Source: Limnobaculum eriocheiris
Lineage (GTDB): Bacteria; Pseudomonadota; Gammaproteobacteria; Enterobacterales; Enterobacteriaceae
Reading direction: 5' to 3'
DNA: 64,000 nt
Assembly: GCF_021010575.1 (NCBI RefSeq)
Contig: NZ_JAJNAG010000003.1
Location: 124,001 to 188,000, forward strand
Each line of letters begins with the position of its first letter. Positions within the stretch are counted from its first letter, which is position 1. Positions 30,692 to 39,984 of this stretch are shown here, piece by piece. The notes under the pieces are model-generated. The model saw only the letters and a list, made by a program, of their open reading frames with translations, had not been told where the DNA came from and searched no databases. The position numbers and the translations under genes are program-made.

Positions 30692-32164
30692 TTAGTGTGT
30701 TGCTCCGATTGGTACATACCCTGCATCTTCTATTAGCTTTTGCCCTTGTGGGCTGAGGAACCAGTCCATTAATTTCTGAGTATTTGGCCCGGGTTGACGG
30801 GCAGTCACCATATACACATTAACGCTAAACGGGTAACTGCCATTGTGAATATTTTCTGCTGTTGGAGCAATGCCGTTAACCGATAATAACTGTAATCGAT
30901 CGTTGTGATTCATCTGGCTGGCATAATAACGAAATGAGTAACCGAGAGCATTGGTGGTGTTTTGATAATTAGCCACCCGGCGAATGATGCCGCCCATTCC
31001 TTGTGCCATCTCTGATTCCAGCGGTGCGCGCATAGCGGTACCTTGCATGACTTTAGCCAGCATGGTGGTCTGGCTGCCAGAGTCTTCAGGGCGCTGGTAG
31101 GGAATGATATTGATATTCTGACCACCCACAGCCTGCCAGTTAGTTATCTGTCCGGCGTAGATATCGCGTATTTGCTCAACGGATAAATTTTTCACCGGGT
31201 TATCTTTATGGGCGATAAAAACGAAAGCTTCCCGTGCAAAGGGCGTCATCGTTAGCGTCAGGCCATTTTCTGCGGCCAGTTTCTTTTGTTGTTCTGATGG
31301 TTGGGCAACAAAGATTAAGTCAGTTTCACCCGCAATCAGCGCTTTGTATGCTTCTGGTGTGCGACGACTGCTGATATAAGGGGTTACCGAGTTTTTATCC
31401 AACCCTTTATACAATGCCTGAACGGCTGATGCGTAAACCGGGTAAGCAGCAGTCGCACCATCGATTCGCGGCCAGTTTTTGTCGATTGATATTGTGGCCG
31501 GGGAAGAGAGCGGCGTTAGTCGGTTATTTTCGGTGTCAAAAGGGGCGTAATCCCACAGGCTGATGGTTTCGTTAATAGTGAGTTCACGGTTTTCTCTGAC
31601 TAAATGGGTTTCACGTTGATAGCCCTGAAAGGCAATAATAATCAGTAAAATCCCACTTAACGCCAGAACGGGTAATCGGCCCCGGTAGGTCGTAGTTACT
31701 CTCCCCAATCTTTTTGCGCCAACGGCAAGGCCGGCAGCAAAACTGATATAGCAAACCGCAGGCGTCAGAATCAATATCCAGAGGCTGCCGGTAAAAAAGG
31801 CAATAAAGTTTGTTGCCACAAAAGGAATAAACAGCGCCATCAGATTGCCAAATGAGGAATGGGTAAAGTCGCCCTTGCTGATAACCATTATGATAGCCCA
31901 GGCGAATAAACCGTATATTAACGGAGCAAATACAGGCAGATAACGGGGCAGAAAGTTGGCTGGTAAGTTCTTTTTCCGCGCCCACCAAAATCCTGACAGA
32001 AAGATAATCAGTGAAGCGAGAGCGATAGCAACCAGAAAATTTGGAATCAGCATGCCAATTGCGATGCTGGCTACCTGAATCAGAATGGGAAGGCCAATCA
32101 GGGTAAGTAATAGGGTTTCTATGATATAGCGCTTATGACTGACGGGTTTTTCATGATTGTTCAT
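30692..32164 (-). CDS. Membrane-anchored PstS-like phosphate-binding domain protein
   Basis: The 490-residue protein joins two parts. Residues about 15-181 form up to six hydrophobic membrane segments; residues about 215-490 form a PstS-like substrate-binding domain with SSRRTPEAYKALIAGETDLIF, LSVEQIRDIYAGQITNWQAVGG, GSQTTM and NGSYPFSVNVYMVTARQP, the last blocks typical of phosphate-binding proteins. A soluble PstS has only a signal peptide, so this fusion suggests a phosphate sensor or a membrane-tethered binding protein. No pst transporter genes are near. ATG 32164 has AGGGAAG upstream; an ATG 13 codons earlier (32203) is possible. Confidence 0.75.
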   Translation of the reverse strand: MNNHEKPVSHKRYIIETLLLTLIGLPILIQVASIAIGMLIPNFLVAIALASLIIFLSGFWWARKKNLPANFLPRYLPVFAPLIYGLFAWAIIMVISKGDFTHSSFGNLMALFIPFVATNFIAFFTGSLWILILTPAVCYISFAAGLAVGAKRLGRVTTTYRGRLPVLALSGILLIIIAFQGYQRETHLVRENRELTINETISLWDYAPFDTENNRLTPLSSPATISIDKNWPRIDGATAAYPVYASAVQALYKGLDKNSVTPYISSRRTPEAYKALIAGETDLIFVAQPSEQQKKLAAENGLTLTMTPFAREAFVFIAHKDNPVKNLSVEQIRDIYAGQITNWQAVGGQNINIIPYQRPEDSGSQTTMLAKVMQGTAMRAPLESEMAQGMGGIIRRVANYQNTTNALGYSFRYYASQMNHNDRLQLLSVNGIAPTAENIHNGSYPFSVNVYMVTARQPGPNTQKLMDWFLSPQGQKLIEDAGYVPIGATH

Positions 32165-32376
32165 GAGGGGACTTCCCTGTGGTGTTTTTTGAGATATTAA
32201 CATTTAACCATATTGATTCACTTGATGATTAAGTGCAAACCCTTCCTCCATTCTCAAACTTCTGCGACCTATCCCCATAATCCAACATATTGAGCTATAA
32301 GCATATTGACCGTTTTTCGGTACAAATATACCTTGTGTTTGTTAACCGCTTTTTATGGGTTGGCTTAAAAAGCGAA

Positions 32377-32406
32377 ACCCCGCAGTGCTAGGAACACATA
32401 CGGGGT
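32377..32406 (+). promoter_or_regulatory. Hairpin leader before two small ORFs
   Basis: ACCCCG (32377-32382) and CGGGGT (32401-32406) form an inverted repeat around an 18-base loop, 31 bases before the first small ORF. A stem-loop in the leader could control translation or transcription of the pair. TTGACC (32306-32311) and TATACC (32327-32332), 15 bp apart, are a weak promoter candidate. Confidence 0.4.
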
Positions 32407-32437
32407 CTCTGACCACAACGTTATAAGAGGTAACATC

Positions 32438-32572
32438 ATGGCTGTCGTGAAGCATACCCAAACTCACTCTGAATTTATACTTCACCCTCGATCCAGTTTC
32501 AGATCCGGATCGGAAAAACGATCCTTTATTTCAGTGGATTATGCGCCAGCGATAGGAGGCTTTTATGCTTAA
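32438..32572 (+). CDS. Small ORF (44 aa), possible leader peptide
   Basis: The ORF starts MAVVKHTQTHSEF, is rich in Ser, His and Arg, and has AGAGG 7 bp before its ATG. Its last 8 bases overlap the start of the next small ORF, so translation would be coupled. No homologue is recognised. Its arrangement (hairpin leader, tiny ORF, second small ORF) is reminiscent of immunity or regulatory leaders of satellite prophages, but nothing else of such an element is seen. Confidence 0.45.
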   Translation: MAVVKHTQTHSEFILHPRSSFRSGSEKRSFISVDYAPAIGGFYA

Positions 32573-32747
32573 TCTTATCGACTCTGCCCCTGAGGATCCG
32601 CTGGAACTGGCGGAGCAATGTCTGGCCCTTGCCAGCGCGGTAATCAACATTAACGAAGCATCGGTAAAAGAGTCTTTGCAGTTTATTCTGCATGAAAAGA
32701 TGGAGACATTGTTTCGGATGCTTTATAGCGTGAGTGAGGAAGAGTAA
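32565..32747 (+). CDS. Small helical protein (60 aa), unknown function
   Basis: A strong AGGAGG (32554-32559), 5 bp before the ATG, supports expression. The 60-residue acidic product (MLNLIDSAPEDPLELAEQC...) is predicted to be mostly helical with no membrane segment or cleavage signal. It overlaps the preceding ORF by 8 bases and is followed by a terminator. Function unknown; a small regulator is possible. Confidence 0.6.
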   Translation: MLNLIDSAPEDPLELAEQCLALASAVININEASVKESLQFILHEKMETLFRMLYSVSEEE

Positions 32748-32780
32748 AACGCTATAACAGAGAGTTGAAGCAGATAAGAA

Positions 32781-32810
32781 AAACACCGGGCAAAGCCCGG
32801 TGTTTCGATT
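32781..32810. terminator. Bidirectional intrinsic terminator
   Basis: Perfect 11-bp stem AAACACCGGGC/GCCCGGTGTTT (32781-32791, 32795-32805) with loop AAA and A/T runs on both sides. It ends both the small-ORF transcript and the converging TMAO reductase transcript. Confidence 0.85.
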
Positions 32811-32835
32811 ACAGACTCAGTAAATTAACATTCGA

Positions 32836-35355
32836 CTATGCTCCCATCGGCACATCATGAGCGGTATTTTTAAGCATCGGCCCGGTATATTTTTCAATTT
32901 CCAACTGGGCCATTTGCCCGCAGTTACCCTGCGCCAGACTGGATGAACCAATATCAAAAGTCAGGCAGTTAACGTTACCATTTTTACATAAAGGTTTATC
33001 TTCACCGGGATTGGCCGGATCAAACCAGGCGCCTTCACTGATGCGCACTACGCCGCTGCGAATATCTTCGCTGACAATCGCACCCACCAGAATTTGCCCG
33101 CGATCGTTAAATGCCCTAACCAGATCGCCATTTTTGATGCCGCGTTTCTCGGCGTCCTGCGGGTTAATCAAAATGGCTTCCCGATCGGCGACCGCATGCT
33201 TTTCACGCAGCGGTGTGTTGTCTAACTGGGAATGCAGCCGGTTGGTGGCGTGGGCGGTGTTCAGAGATAACGGATACTTTTCCGCGATGTCCGCTTTATA
33301 CCACTCGTGTGGCGGCATCCAGCTTGGGTGCCCTTTACAGTCTGCATAATTCATTTTGGCGATGGTATCAGAGAAGATCTCTATTTTACCCGATGGCGTA
33401 CCCAGAGGGTTTAACAGTGGATTTTCCCGGAAGTCAGCAAAGCGCACCCATTGAGTATTGGCTTCCGGTACCGGGAAGCGCACATAGTTGTTAGATGCCC
33501 AGAACATATCGAACGGCGGCAGGGCAACTCTGGCGTTACGGGCTTGCAGTTTCATATCGTCATACATGCCTTTCAGCCACTGGGTTTCGTCTTTTCCTTC
33601 GGTAAAGGCATCATGTACTCCCAGACGATCGGCTAAACCGGCAAAAATATCGAAGTCATTACGCGCTTCAAACTGCGGCGGTACGCATTGATGCATCGGG
33701 AATACATAAAGCTGGGAGTAATCGCCCCCCATTTCCAGATCGTTACGCTCATAGCTGGTGGTTACCGGAAAAACGATATCCGCGTGTTTCGCGGTAGCGG
33801 TCCAGTAAGGTTCATTGACTACCACGGTTTCCGCATGGCTGTATGCCTTACGCAGGTTATTGGTATCCTGATGCTGGTGGAATGGGTTACCGCCGGAAAC
33901 ATAGATCATTTTAACTTCCGGATAGGTGACTTTATTGCCGTTAAAATCAACGGTTTTTCCCGGGCTGGTTAAGCATTCGGCAATACGTGCCACCGGAATT
34001 GGCGTAGGTGCATTTTTCGGTGCATTACCCGCAGAGATACCCGCTACAATGCCGCCTTTAGCCGTTGGGCTACCGCCGGAAGAGTAGTGATAGCTAAAGC
34101 CGAAGCCGCCACCTGGCAGGCCAATCTGCCCCAGCATAGAGGCAACGGTGACCAGCATCCAGTGAGGTTGCTCACCATGATGCTGACGCTGTATACCCCA
34201 ACCCCCCATGATCATGGTGCGGTTTTTAGCCATATCGCGGGCGAGCTGACGTAAGGTATCCGCTTTAATACCGCAAATGGCTTCTGCCCATTCGGCGGTT
34301 TTTTCTTCACCATCGGTTTTTCCCATCAGATACTGTTCAAACTTATCGAAGCCAACGGTATAGGTTTTGATAAAGTCCGGATTGTGTAGCTTTTCCGTCA
34401 GCAACGTATGGGCAATACCTAATAGCATGGCACTGTCGGTATAAGGATGAGGGGCAATCCATTCGGCATTGACGAATTTAGCGCTGTCGTTATGCACCGG
34501 ATCGATACTGATAATGCGAGTACCTTTCTTTTTCAACGCTTCAAATCCGGTCTGACCATAGTGATCCGGCACGTTCCAACTGTTTTTCAGAGTGACCATC
34601 GGGTTACAGCCCCACATGATGACCAGTTGGCTGTTTTCAATCACGTTTGGCCAGGCGGTTTGTTGTTCATACACTTCCATAGAGCCAACCACATGGGTCA
34701 TGATGACCTGTGCCGCGCCGGTGGAGTAGTCACCGGCATAGCCAAGGAAGCCACCGCTGAGGTTCATCAGGCGCTGTAATAAGGTTCGGGAGTTGTGGAG
34801 CATACCGACACTTTTCCAGCCGTAGGAACCGGCATAAATCGACTGTGGACCAAATTCTTTTTGCAGGCGGGCAATTTGTTTACTGACCAAATCCAGCGCC
34901 TTATCCCAGCTAACCCGTACCCATTCATCATTGCCGCGTAGTTCAGGATGGCTCCCCGGACCATGTTCCAACCAGCTTTTCCGCACCATAGGATATTTGA
35001 TGCGGTTTTTGGCATGAACCTGATAGGGGGCCATAGTAACCAGTTCGTTAGGGTAGGGATCGTCATTAACCGATTGAACACCAATCATCTTACCGTTTTC
35101 AACAATGGCTTCAAACGCACCCCAGTGGGCTGCGGTGAGTATGCCCTTTTGAGCCTGACGCAGGGCAACAAACTGGGGTAAAGCCTGACTGATGGCTTCC
35201 GCCAGAGCCGATTTGGGCCACAGGCCACTCAGCAACGGCACTGCCGCCATCGCACTGGTACCCAGTAAAAAACGACGGCGGCTTAGTTTCAGCGGTTGTT
35301 GTTCAAACACGGATTGCTCATCAATGCGGCGATCTTCAGAATCATATTTTTTCAT
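32836..35355 (-). CDS. torZ: Periplasmic TMAO/biotin-sulfoxide-type molybdenum reductase, TorZ-like
   Basis: This bis-MGD molybdoenzyme reduces trimethylamine N-oxide (and related N- or S-oxides) in anaerobic respiration. The 839-residue precursor has a Tat signal (SRRRFL, residues 25-30), with cleavage near ALA, and the DMSO-reductase fold. The molybdenum ligand is Ser211 in GDYSTGAAQV. Blocks such as YPMVRKSWL, GSYGW, VVGSMEVYEQQT, GWGIQRQ and MLGQIGLPGGGFGFSYHYS are nearer to E. coli TorZ than TorA. Its electron donor, the pentaheme cytochrome, lies 10 bp upstream in the same operon. No TorD chaperone or TorRST regulators are visible here. Confidence 0.9.
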   Translation of the reverse strand: MKKYDSEDRRIDEQSVFEQQPLKLSRRRFLLGTSAMAAVPLLSGLWPKSALAEAISQALPQFVALRQAQKGILTAAHWGAFEAIVENGKMIGVQSVNDDPYPNELVTMAPYQVHAKNRIKYPMVRKSWLEHGPGSHPELRGNDEWVRVSWDKALDLVSKQIARLQKEFGPQSIYAGSYGWKSVGMLHNSRTLLQRLMNLSGGFLGYAGDYSTGAAQVIMTHVVGSMEVYEQQTAWPNVIENSQLVIMWGCNPMVTLKNSWNVPDHYGQTGFEALKKKGTRIISIDPVHNDSAKFVNAEWIAPHPYTDSAMLLGIAHTLLTEKLHNPDFIKTYTVGFDKFEQYLMGKTDGEEKTAEWAEAICGIKADTLRQLARDMAKNRTMIMGGWGIQRQHHGEQPHWMLVTVASMLGQIGLPGGGFGFSYHYSSGGSPTAKGGIVAGISAGNAPKNAPTPIPVARIAECLTSPGKTVDFNGNKVTYPEVKMIYVSGGNPFHQHQDTNNLRKAYSHAETVVVNEPYWTATAKHADIVFPVTTSYERNDLEMGGDYSQLYVFPMHQCVPPQFEARNDFDIFAGLADRLGVHDAFTEGKDETQWLKGMYDDMKLQARNARVALPPFDMFWASNNYVRFPVPEANTQWVRFADFRENPLLNPLGTPSGKIEIFSDTIAKMNYADCKGHPSWMPPHEWYKADIAEKYPLSLNTAHATNRLHSQLDNTPLREKHAVADREAILINPQDAEKRGIKNGDLVRAFNDRGQILVGAIVSEDIRSGVVRISEGAWFDPANPGEDKPLCKNGNVNCLTFDIGSSSLAQGNCGQMAQLEIEKYTGPMLKNTAHDVPMGA

Positions 35356-35365
35356 TTTTTATTCC

Positions 35366-36526
35366 TTAAGATTTAGCAGGTTGAGCGCTTTGCATATCGC
35401 TGGCGTGTTTCTGAACGTATTGAGTCAACAGGCGCAACTGCTCTTCGGTCAGCGAGGTTCTTGGCGCCATTCCTTTGACCACCCCGATCCACTGGTTGGC
35501 GTTGAAACGGTCGAGAGCGGTTAAACCGTGACAGCCTGTACAGTTAGTGGACATCATGGTGGAGGCGTATTGCCAGATTTTTTCCTGATCGTCGATCAGC
35601 TGGTTTTTAGATACCCACACCTGAATGGCCGCCTGATGCCAGACCAAACCGGTTTCCGGATCGGTTACGCTATTTTGTGCCTTAAGATTAGTACGGGCTT
35701 CATCACCCAGTAATACGCTGAGGATGCGTTTACCCTCTGCCGCATACAGCACTTCGTTCACCCCGTCTTGCTGCCAGCCAGTGACGTTAACCAATACGCG
35801 ATCCCCATCGCGTTTGACCACGGTCACTTCGGTGGAAGGCATCAGGTTACCGGCATTGTGCTGTTCACCGGGCTGTAAGTAGAAAGGTTGAGTACCGATG
35901 GTGTAGAGCTTAGTGGCGCTTTCCGGCGTTTTGGCGGCAGCGTCAGACAGTTTGGAGGCACCGGCGGCAGCAAGAGAACTCATATCCGGCAGAATATGGG
36001 CGACCCCTTTATGACAACTGATACAGGTTTGTCCCTCTTTTATTGCGACCGGGTGTTGCATACGCGCTTCCGGCGTTTGGGCAATGATATCCATGGCATC
36101 AAAGCTATGGCAGGAGCGACAGGTGGCTGAGTTATTGGCTTCAAACTCTTTCCAGACCTTTTGGGCCATCTCCAGTTTGTGGGCGTTATATTTTTCTGGC
36201 GTATCGATCTTTCCGGTCATTTCACCGTAAACATCTTTTAAAGCTGCAACTTTGGTCAGAAGATAATCGACCGGTTGATGAGGAACGTGACAGTCAGAAC
36301 ATTCGGCCCGAATACCTTTGGTATTCTGAAAATGTACGCTGCCCTGGTATTCTGCCAGTGGCTGTTGCATAGTATGACAGGATACGCAAAACGCGGTATC
36401 GCTGGTTTTATGCATTACATACGCCGAGCCGCCTAATAAAACCGCACCAAGAATAATGCCTATGACTAATATCCATAGCACACTCCATTTGCGGCGCTTC
36501 GCCGATGGATCGTTTGAATTTTTCAT
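35366..36526 (-). CDS. torY: Pentaheme c-type cytochrome, TorC/TorY family
   Basis: This membrane-anchored cytochrome passes quinol electrons to the periplasmic TMAO reductase. The 386-residue protein has one N-terminal anchor (about 14-36), the NapC/NirT-like tetraheme domain with CVSCH (47-51), CSDCH (76-80), CRSCH (136-140) and CISCH (168-172), and the C-terminal extension with a fifth heme site CTGCH near residue 337, as in TorC and TorY. The neighbouring TorZ-like reductase favours TorY. The reductase gene begins 10 bp after its stop. Confidence 0.9.
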   Translation of the reverse strand: MKNSNDPSAKRRKWSVLWILVIGIILGAVLLGGSAYVMHKTSDTAFCVSCHTMQQPLAEYQGSVHFQNTKGIRAECSDCHVPHQPVDYLLTKVAALKDVYGEMTGKIDTPEKYNAHKLEMAQKVWKEFEANNSATCRSCHSFDAMDIIAQTPEARMQHPVAIKEGQTCISCHKGVAHILPDMSSLAAAGASKLSDAAAKTPESATKLYTIGTQPFYLQPGEQHNAGNLMPSTEVTVVKRDGDRVLVNVTGWQQDGVNEVLYAAEGKRILSVLLGDEARTNLKAQNSVTDPETGLVWHQAAIQVWVSKNQLIDDQEKIWQYASTMMSTNCTGCHGLTALDRFNANQWIGVVKGMAPRTSLTEEQLRLLTQYVQKHASDMQSAQPAKS

Positions 36527-36985
36527 TGCTCGCCTGCTTTTTTTGATTATGTATTAATAAAAGAGGAATTATCCGGGTCTCACCACCGCGGAAATGACGG
36601 AAAGGGAAACGTAATAGCTCTCCGATAAGCTAAAGTGTAGACCATAATTTTCGAGGGGAAATGGCATGGCAGCCCCATTGCGTGGGGGATGGAGAGGAAA
36701 CAGGCAATTAGGTGATTAAACGGATAAAAAATAGGCGAATAGCAGAGAGATCCTGCGGGAAAACAGAAAGAACCCGTTACCTGAAAGAGAATATGTCGTC
36801 AGACCTGATGCGGCGTCACGTTATGAATTGTAGTAAGCGAGTCTACAAGATGTGTTCTGTAGCAAGTTATGAGAAGATGTGGTTAATATTTCATCATTTA
36901 TTCATCAGGATAACGACTCATTTCCCCATTTTGTTGTCATAATAAACAAAGACATTGTAGTCATCTATCTCTTGGGAGCACGTTT
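36527..36985. other. 459-bp divergent promoter region, torY and lipoprotein gene
   Basis: It separates two divergent genes and must hold both promoters. I see no convincing coding sequence, Fnr box or Tor box. A small CCCCA/TGGGG hairpin lies at about 36673-36687. A 76-codon frame at 36712-36942 has no ribosome site or protein-like composition and was not called. Confidence 0.4.
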
Positions 36986-37645
36986 ATGAACTGGAAAATG
37001 GTCTTCACTTTGCTGTTAGTCGGTGTGCTTTCCGGCTGTGCTCAGACAGAATATGTTCAGGTCAGCGCCATTAAGGCGAAAGATGTGACAACCCAGTATA
37101 AAAAGTTTGCCATTGTCTCTGACCACTATCAACCGGTTAATGATGACCTGAGCTTTGCAGAATATGCCCGTCAGGTAGCGGTTGTGTTGAATCAGCAGGG
37201 TTATGTGCAGGTGAAGAATCAGCAGGATGCGGAAGTGCTGATCTCTTTGAGCTATCGGGTGAGCGAACCACAGGTTCATACCGAGATCGTGAATACCCCA
37301 GTGTACCCGCGAGTCGGACCGTTCTACGGTTCCCGTTTTGGTTATTATCCTTATCCAATGCTGGGATATCCGGCTTATGAACCGATGGTTTATCAATCTA
37401 TTGTGTACCGAAAACTGATCCGTTTGCAGTCCATTGATGCCGCCATCTACCGTAAAGACAAAATGGTAAAACCACTGTGGGATGTGCTGATTGTCAGCAA
37501 TAACGATAACGGCGATTTACGCTATATGTTCCCGTATATGCTGGTGGCTGCCGAATCCTATATTGGTCAGGATTCCGAACACAGCGTCACCGTGTCGGTG
37601 GATGAGCAGGACCCGGCAGTGCTTAATTTAAAAGCCATTAAGTAA
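36986..37645 (+). CDS. DUF4136-like lipoprotein
   Basis: The 219-residue precursor has a lipoprotein signal with lipobox LSGC (Cys18; next residue Ala, so outer-membrane sorting is expected). The mature part has the DUF4136-like pattern: YKKFAIVSDHYQPVNDDLSFAEYARQV, a region on repeated Val/Gln residues, a Tyr/Pro/Gly-rich insert (RVGPFYGSRFGYYPYPMLG), and YRKLIRLQSIDAAIYRK. Function is unknown; related proteins are envelope lipoproteins. It stands alone, with GGGAG before its ATG and a terminator after it. Confidence 0.75.
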   Translation: MNWKMVFTLLLVGVLSGCAQTEYVQVSAIKAKDVTTQYKKFAIVSDHYQPVNDDLSFAEYARQVAVVLNQQGYVQVKNQQDAEVLISLSYRVSEPQVHTEIVNTPVYPRVGPFYGSRFGYYPYPMLGYPAYEPMVYQSIVYRKLIRLQSIDAAIYRKDKMVKPLWDVLIVSNNDNGDLRYMFPYMLVAAESYIGQDSEHSVTVSVDEQDPAVLNLKAIK

Positions 37646-37655
37646 ATTAAAGGCT

Positions 37656-37688
37656 ATCCCGGCCAGCGGCCGGGATTACGATTTTTTG
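37656..37688. terminator. Terminator between the lipoprotein gene and ABC-2 permease
   Basis: Perfect 9-bp stem ATCCCGGCC/GGCCGGGAT (37656-37664, 37668-37676) with loop AGC, followed by TACGATTTTTT. It ends the plus-strand gene and overlaps the stop region of the convergent permease gene. Confidence 0.8.
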
Positions 37689-38836
37689 TGCGAACGACGA
37701 TGCCTGATAGTGGTAATAAAGCGCCTCAGGTGACCATCTCTCAGTGCTCCCACCAGCCAGCCGAGGGTGGCATAGCTTGCGCCCAGTACCAACATCATCA
37801 CCACGTCATCCCCCACCTCGGTAATGGAAAGCCCCATCTGGTTAACGCTGGCAATAGCATTGGTTGCCCAGGTTGATGGCAGCAGGTGGGAAATAAACCA
37901 CACCCATTTAGGCATCAACTGTAATGGCCAGATAGTGCCGGAAATATAGAAAACCGGCGTAGTGACCATTGCTAACGTCAGATAAATCAACTCAATACTA
38001 CGCAAACATTCAGTAATCAGCTTGGCAAAGCCTAACGTTGCCAGAATAAACGGAAAGGTCAGCAGCAGGATTTCGGGTATTGATGCCGTCTGTCGATAGC
38101 CCAATAGCATTGGCCAGATAACAAACAGGACCACCGATAAAAACAGCCAAATGGGGATCAGGGCCGACAGGCAGCCCAGATAGACTGGCAGCGGAGGTTT
38201 TCCCTGCGGCAGGGTATGTAACACAATGCTGGTGCGCGTACCGGCAATGAGCAGCGTGTGTTGTAGCAGCATCACCATCAGGCCAGGAAAGGTGATGGCC
38301 GCAAAGCTGATACCGGGGTTAAATAAATCGATGCTTTGCGCCTTGATTGGCGAGAGAATGCGCTGGATCTGAACCGGGGTGAATCCATTATTCATCAAAA
38401 TCTGGCTGTTGTAAGAGAGGCTCATTGAGCGATAAGAGCTAATAACATCCAGCTCTATCTGTCCGTTAGCCAACCGGTTAGTCGCATCGCCATAGGCCGG
38501 AATAGTGACGTTTTCGCCATGCAAAATGCGCTTTTCCATATTGTGTGGCAGTACCACTATGGCAAACAGCTTACGGGCAGCCAGATCTTGCTGTGCTTCT
38601 TCAATGGTGGTGTAGCTTCGCACTGCAATTTTAGAACTGGCATCCAGACTGCGGGTTACCATACGGCTGGCGGAACTGTGATCCTGATCGATGACGGCCA
38701 CTGGTAGATCCCACACCGAATGGTTAACGTAAACCAGACTCATAATGCACAGCGAGCAGAGCAACAGCATCCACATGGGTTTTTCCAACATGCGGTTCAT
38801 GATCATCATAAAGCCGCGACAATAGGCCTTCATCAT
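37676..38836 (-). CDS. ABC-2 type export permease (YhhJ-like), second copy
   Basis: The 386-residue inner-membrane protein has the ABC-2 permease plan: one N-terminal segment (about 22-42), a large periplasmic domain (about 45-165, DLPVAVIDQDHSSASRMVTRSLDAS), and five C-terminal segments (about 175-365) with ISGTIWPLQLMPKWVWFISHLLP. It starts at the last base of the preceding permease gene, so the two form a pair. The substrate is unknown. No ABC ATPase gene is present next to it. Confidence 0.85.
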   Translation of the reverse strand: MMKAYCRGFMMIMNRMLEKPMWMLLLCSLCIMSLVYVNHSVWDLPVAVIDQDHSSASRMVTRSLDASSKIAVRSYTTIEEAQQDLAARKLFAIVVLPHNMEKRILHGENVTIPAYGDATNRLANGQIELDVISSYRSMSLSYNSQILMNNGFTPVQIQRILSPIKAQSIDLFNPGISFAAITFPGLMVMLLQHTLLIAGTRTSIVLHTLPQGKPPLPVYLGCLSALIPIWLFLSVVLFVIWPMLLGYRQTASIPEILLLTFPFILATLGFAKLITECLRSIELIYLTLAMVTTPVFYISGTIWPLQLMPKWVWFISHLLPSTWATNAIASVNQMGLSITEVGDDVVMMLVLGASYATLGWLVGALRDGHLRRFITTIRHRRSHKKS

Positions 38837-39984
38837 TATCGAATGTCTCCGCTTTGCAGGCGCTTGGGTAAGCGTTTTCTCACCAGAAATGCAGCGATCA
38901 GCGGATAAACCAGCAATAATATGCAGACATACACCAGTGATGATGCGGGAACACCACGCAAGAAAACGTCAAACAGGGCGTACAGGGCATGGGTCAGCGG
39001 TTCAATGTTAGCGATAATTTGAGCAATCAGCGGCATAGAGAGTTCCGGTACGGCGGTACCGGAATAGGTCATGGCGATACCGACCAGCAGACCTATTAAG
39101 GTATAAGCGGTAATAATGTCTTTGGTAAAGGTAAACAGCAGCAAACCAATACTTTGCGCCGCCATAATATAAAAGAAGCCAATAGCCAGCATAAACAGTG
39201 GGTTGCCATTGATTCTGGCCCCGGAATAGGTGACCAGCGCGGCAATCTCTACCATCAGCAATATGGTATAGATAATCGTATAAGGTGCCAGTTTACCTAT
39301 CAGCGCCAGGCTGAAGGGGCGGGCATTAAGCAGCACTTTACGTCGACTCAAAACATAGATAGTACAGGTAACCACAAACAGTTGAAGAATGTGGATAGTT
39401 GCCGCAAAGAGCTGATAGTAAATAAAGTTACCGCTGGCATTAAACAGACTTTCATAAGAGATACTGACCTGTGCCAGCGGCGGCAGCGGACGACCAATGG
39501 CCGCCGCAATAATTTGCGAATAGGTTTGATTCAGGCCTGATGTCAGACCGGGAAAATCCTGAGTAGAGTAAAGGCCCGCACCATAAAACAGACCATTATA
39601 GTAAAGCGCCGGAGTTGGCTGACGGGCGGCTAATACATCCGCTTCGAAATTATGGGGAATGTACAACAGTGCATAAACTTTAGCCGAACGCAGATCCACC
39701 TGTGCCTGTTGCAGGTCATCATACTGGGTTATTTGAGCATGAGAGCCGGCAGCCAAATCGCGGATAATACGCCGGGACAGGTTGCTATGGTCGTTATCTA
39801 CCGCCGCAACCGGCAGCTTCAGCATGGTTCCGGCAGAGAAGTTGGCGCTGATAACCGTAAACAGCAGCAGAGGAAAGATCCAGGTTAACCAGTGGAGTAC
39901 AATGCTGCGTGAACCTGCTTTAGCTTCTACATTAAATGAGCGGTTAAAGCAGCGCCAGCCTGCTTTTAATCTTCCCATTTCCAT
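38836..39984 (-). CDS. ABC-2 type export permease, first copy
   Basis: The 382-residue protein has the same plan as its downstream neighbour: N-terminal segment (about 28-47), periplasmic domain with LPVAAVDNDHSNLSRRIIRDLAAG, and five to six C-terminal segments ending in LPKRLQSGD. The two probably act as a heterodimer. It overlaps the truncated membrane-fusion gene by 19 bases, so they formed one operon. A second ATG two codons on (39978) is equally possible. Confidence 0.85.
   Translation of the reverse strand: MEMGRLKAGWRCFNRSFNVEAKAGSRSIVLHWLTWIFPLLLFTVISANFSAGTMLKLPVAAVDNDHSNLSRRIIRDLAAGSHAQITQYDDLQQAQVDLRSAKVYALLYIPHNFEADVLAARQPTPALYYNGLFYGAGLYSTQDFPGLTSGLNQTYSQIIAAAIGRPLPPLAQVSISYESLFNASGNFIYYQLFAATIHILQLFVVTCTIYVLSRRKVLLNARPFSLALIGKLAPYTIIYTILLMVEIAALVTYSGARINGNPLFMLAIGFFYIMAAQSIGLLLFTFTKDIITAYTLIGLLVGIAMTYSGTAVPELSMPLIAQIIANIEPLTHALYALFDVFLRGVPASSLVYVCILLLVYPLIAAFLVRKRLPKRLQSGDIR

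Noticed and set aside
36530-36560. Possible Fnr box before torY
   Set aside because: TTGAT is present but the second half-site is not at the right spacing.
36712-36942. 76-codon plus-strand frame between torY and the lipoprotein gene
   Set aside because: No ribosome site, no protein-like pattern, and it lies in a divergent promoter region.
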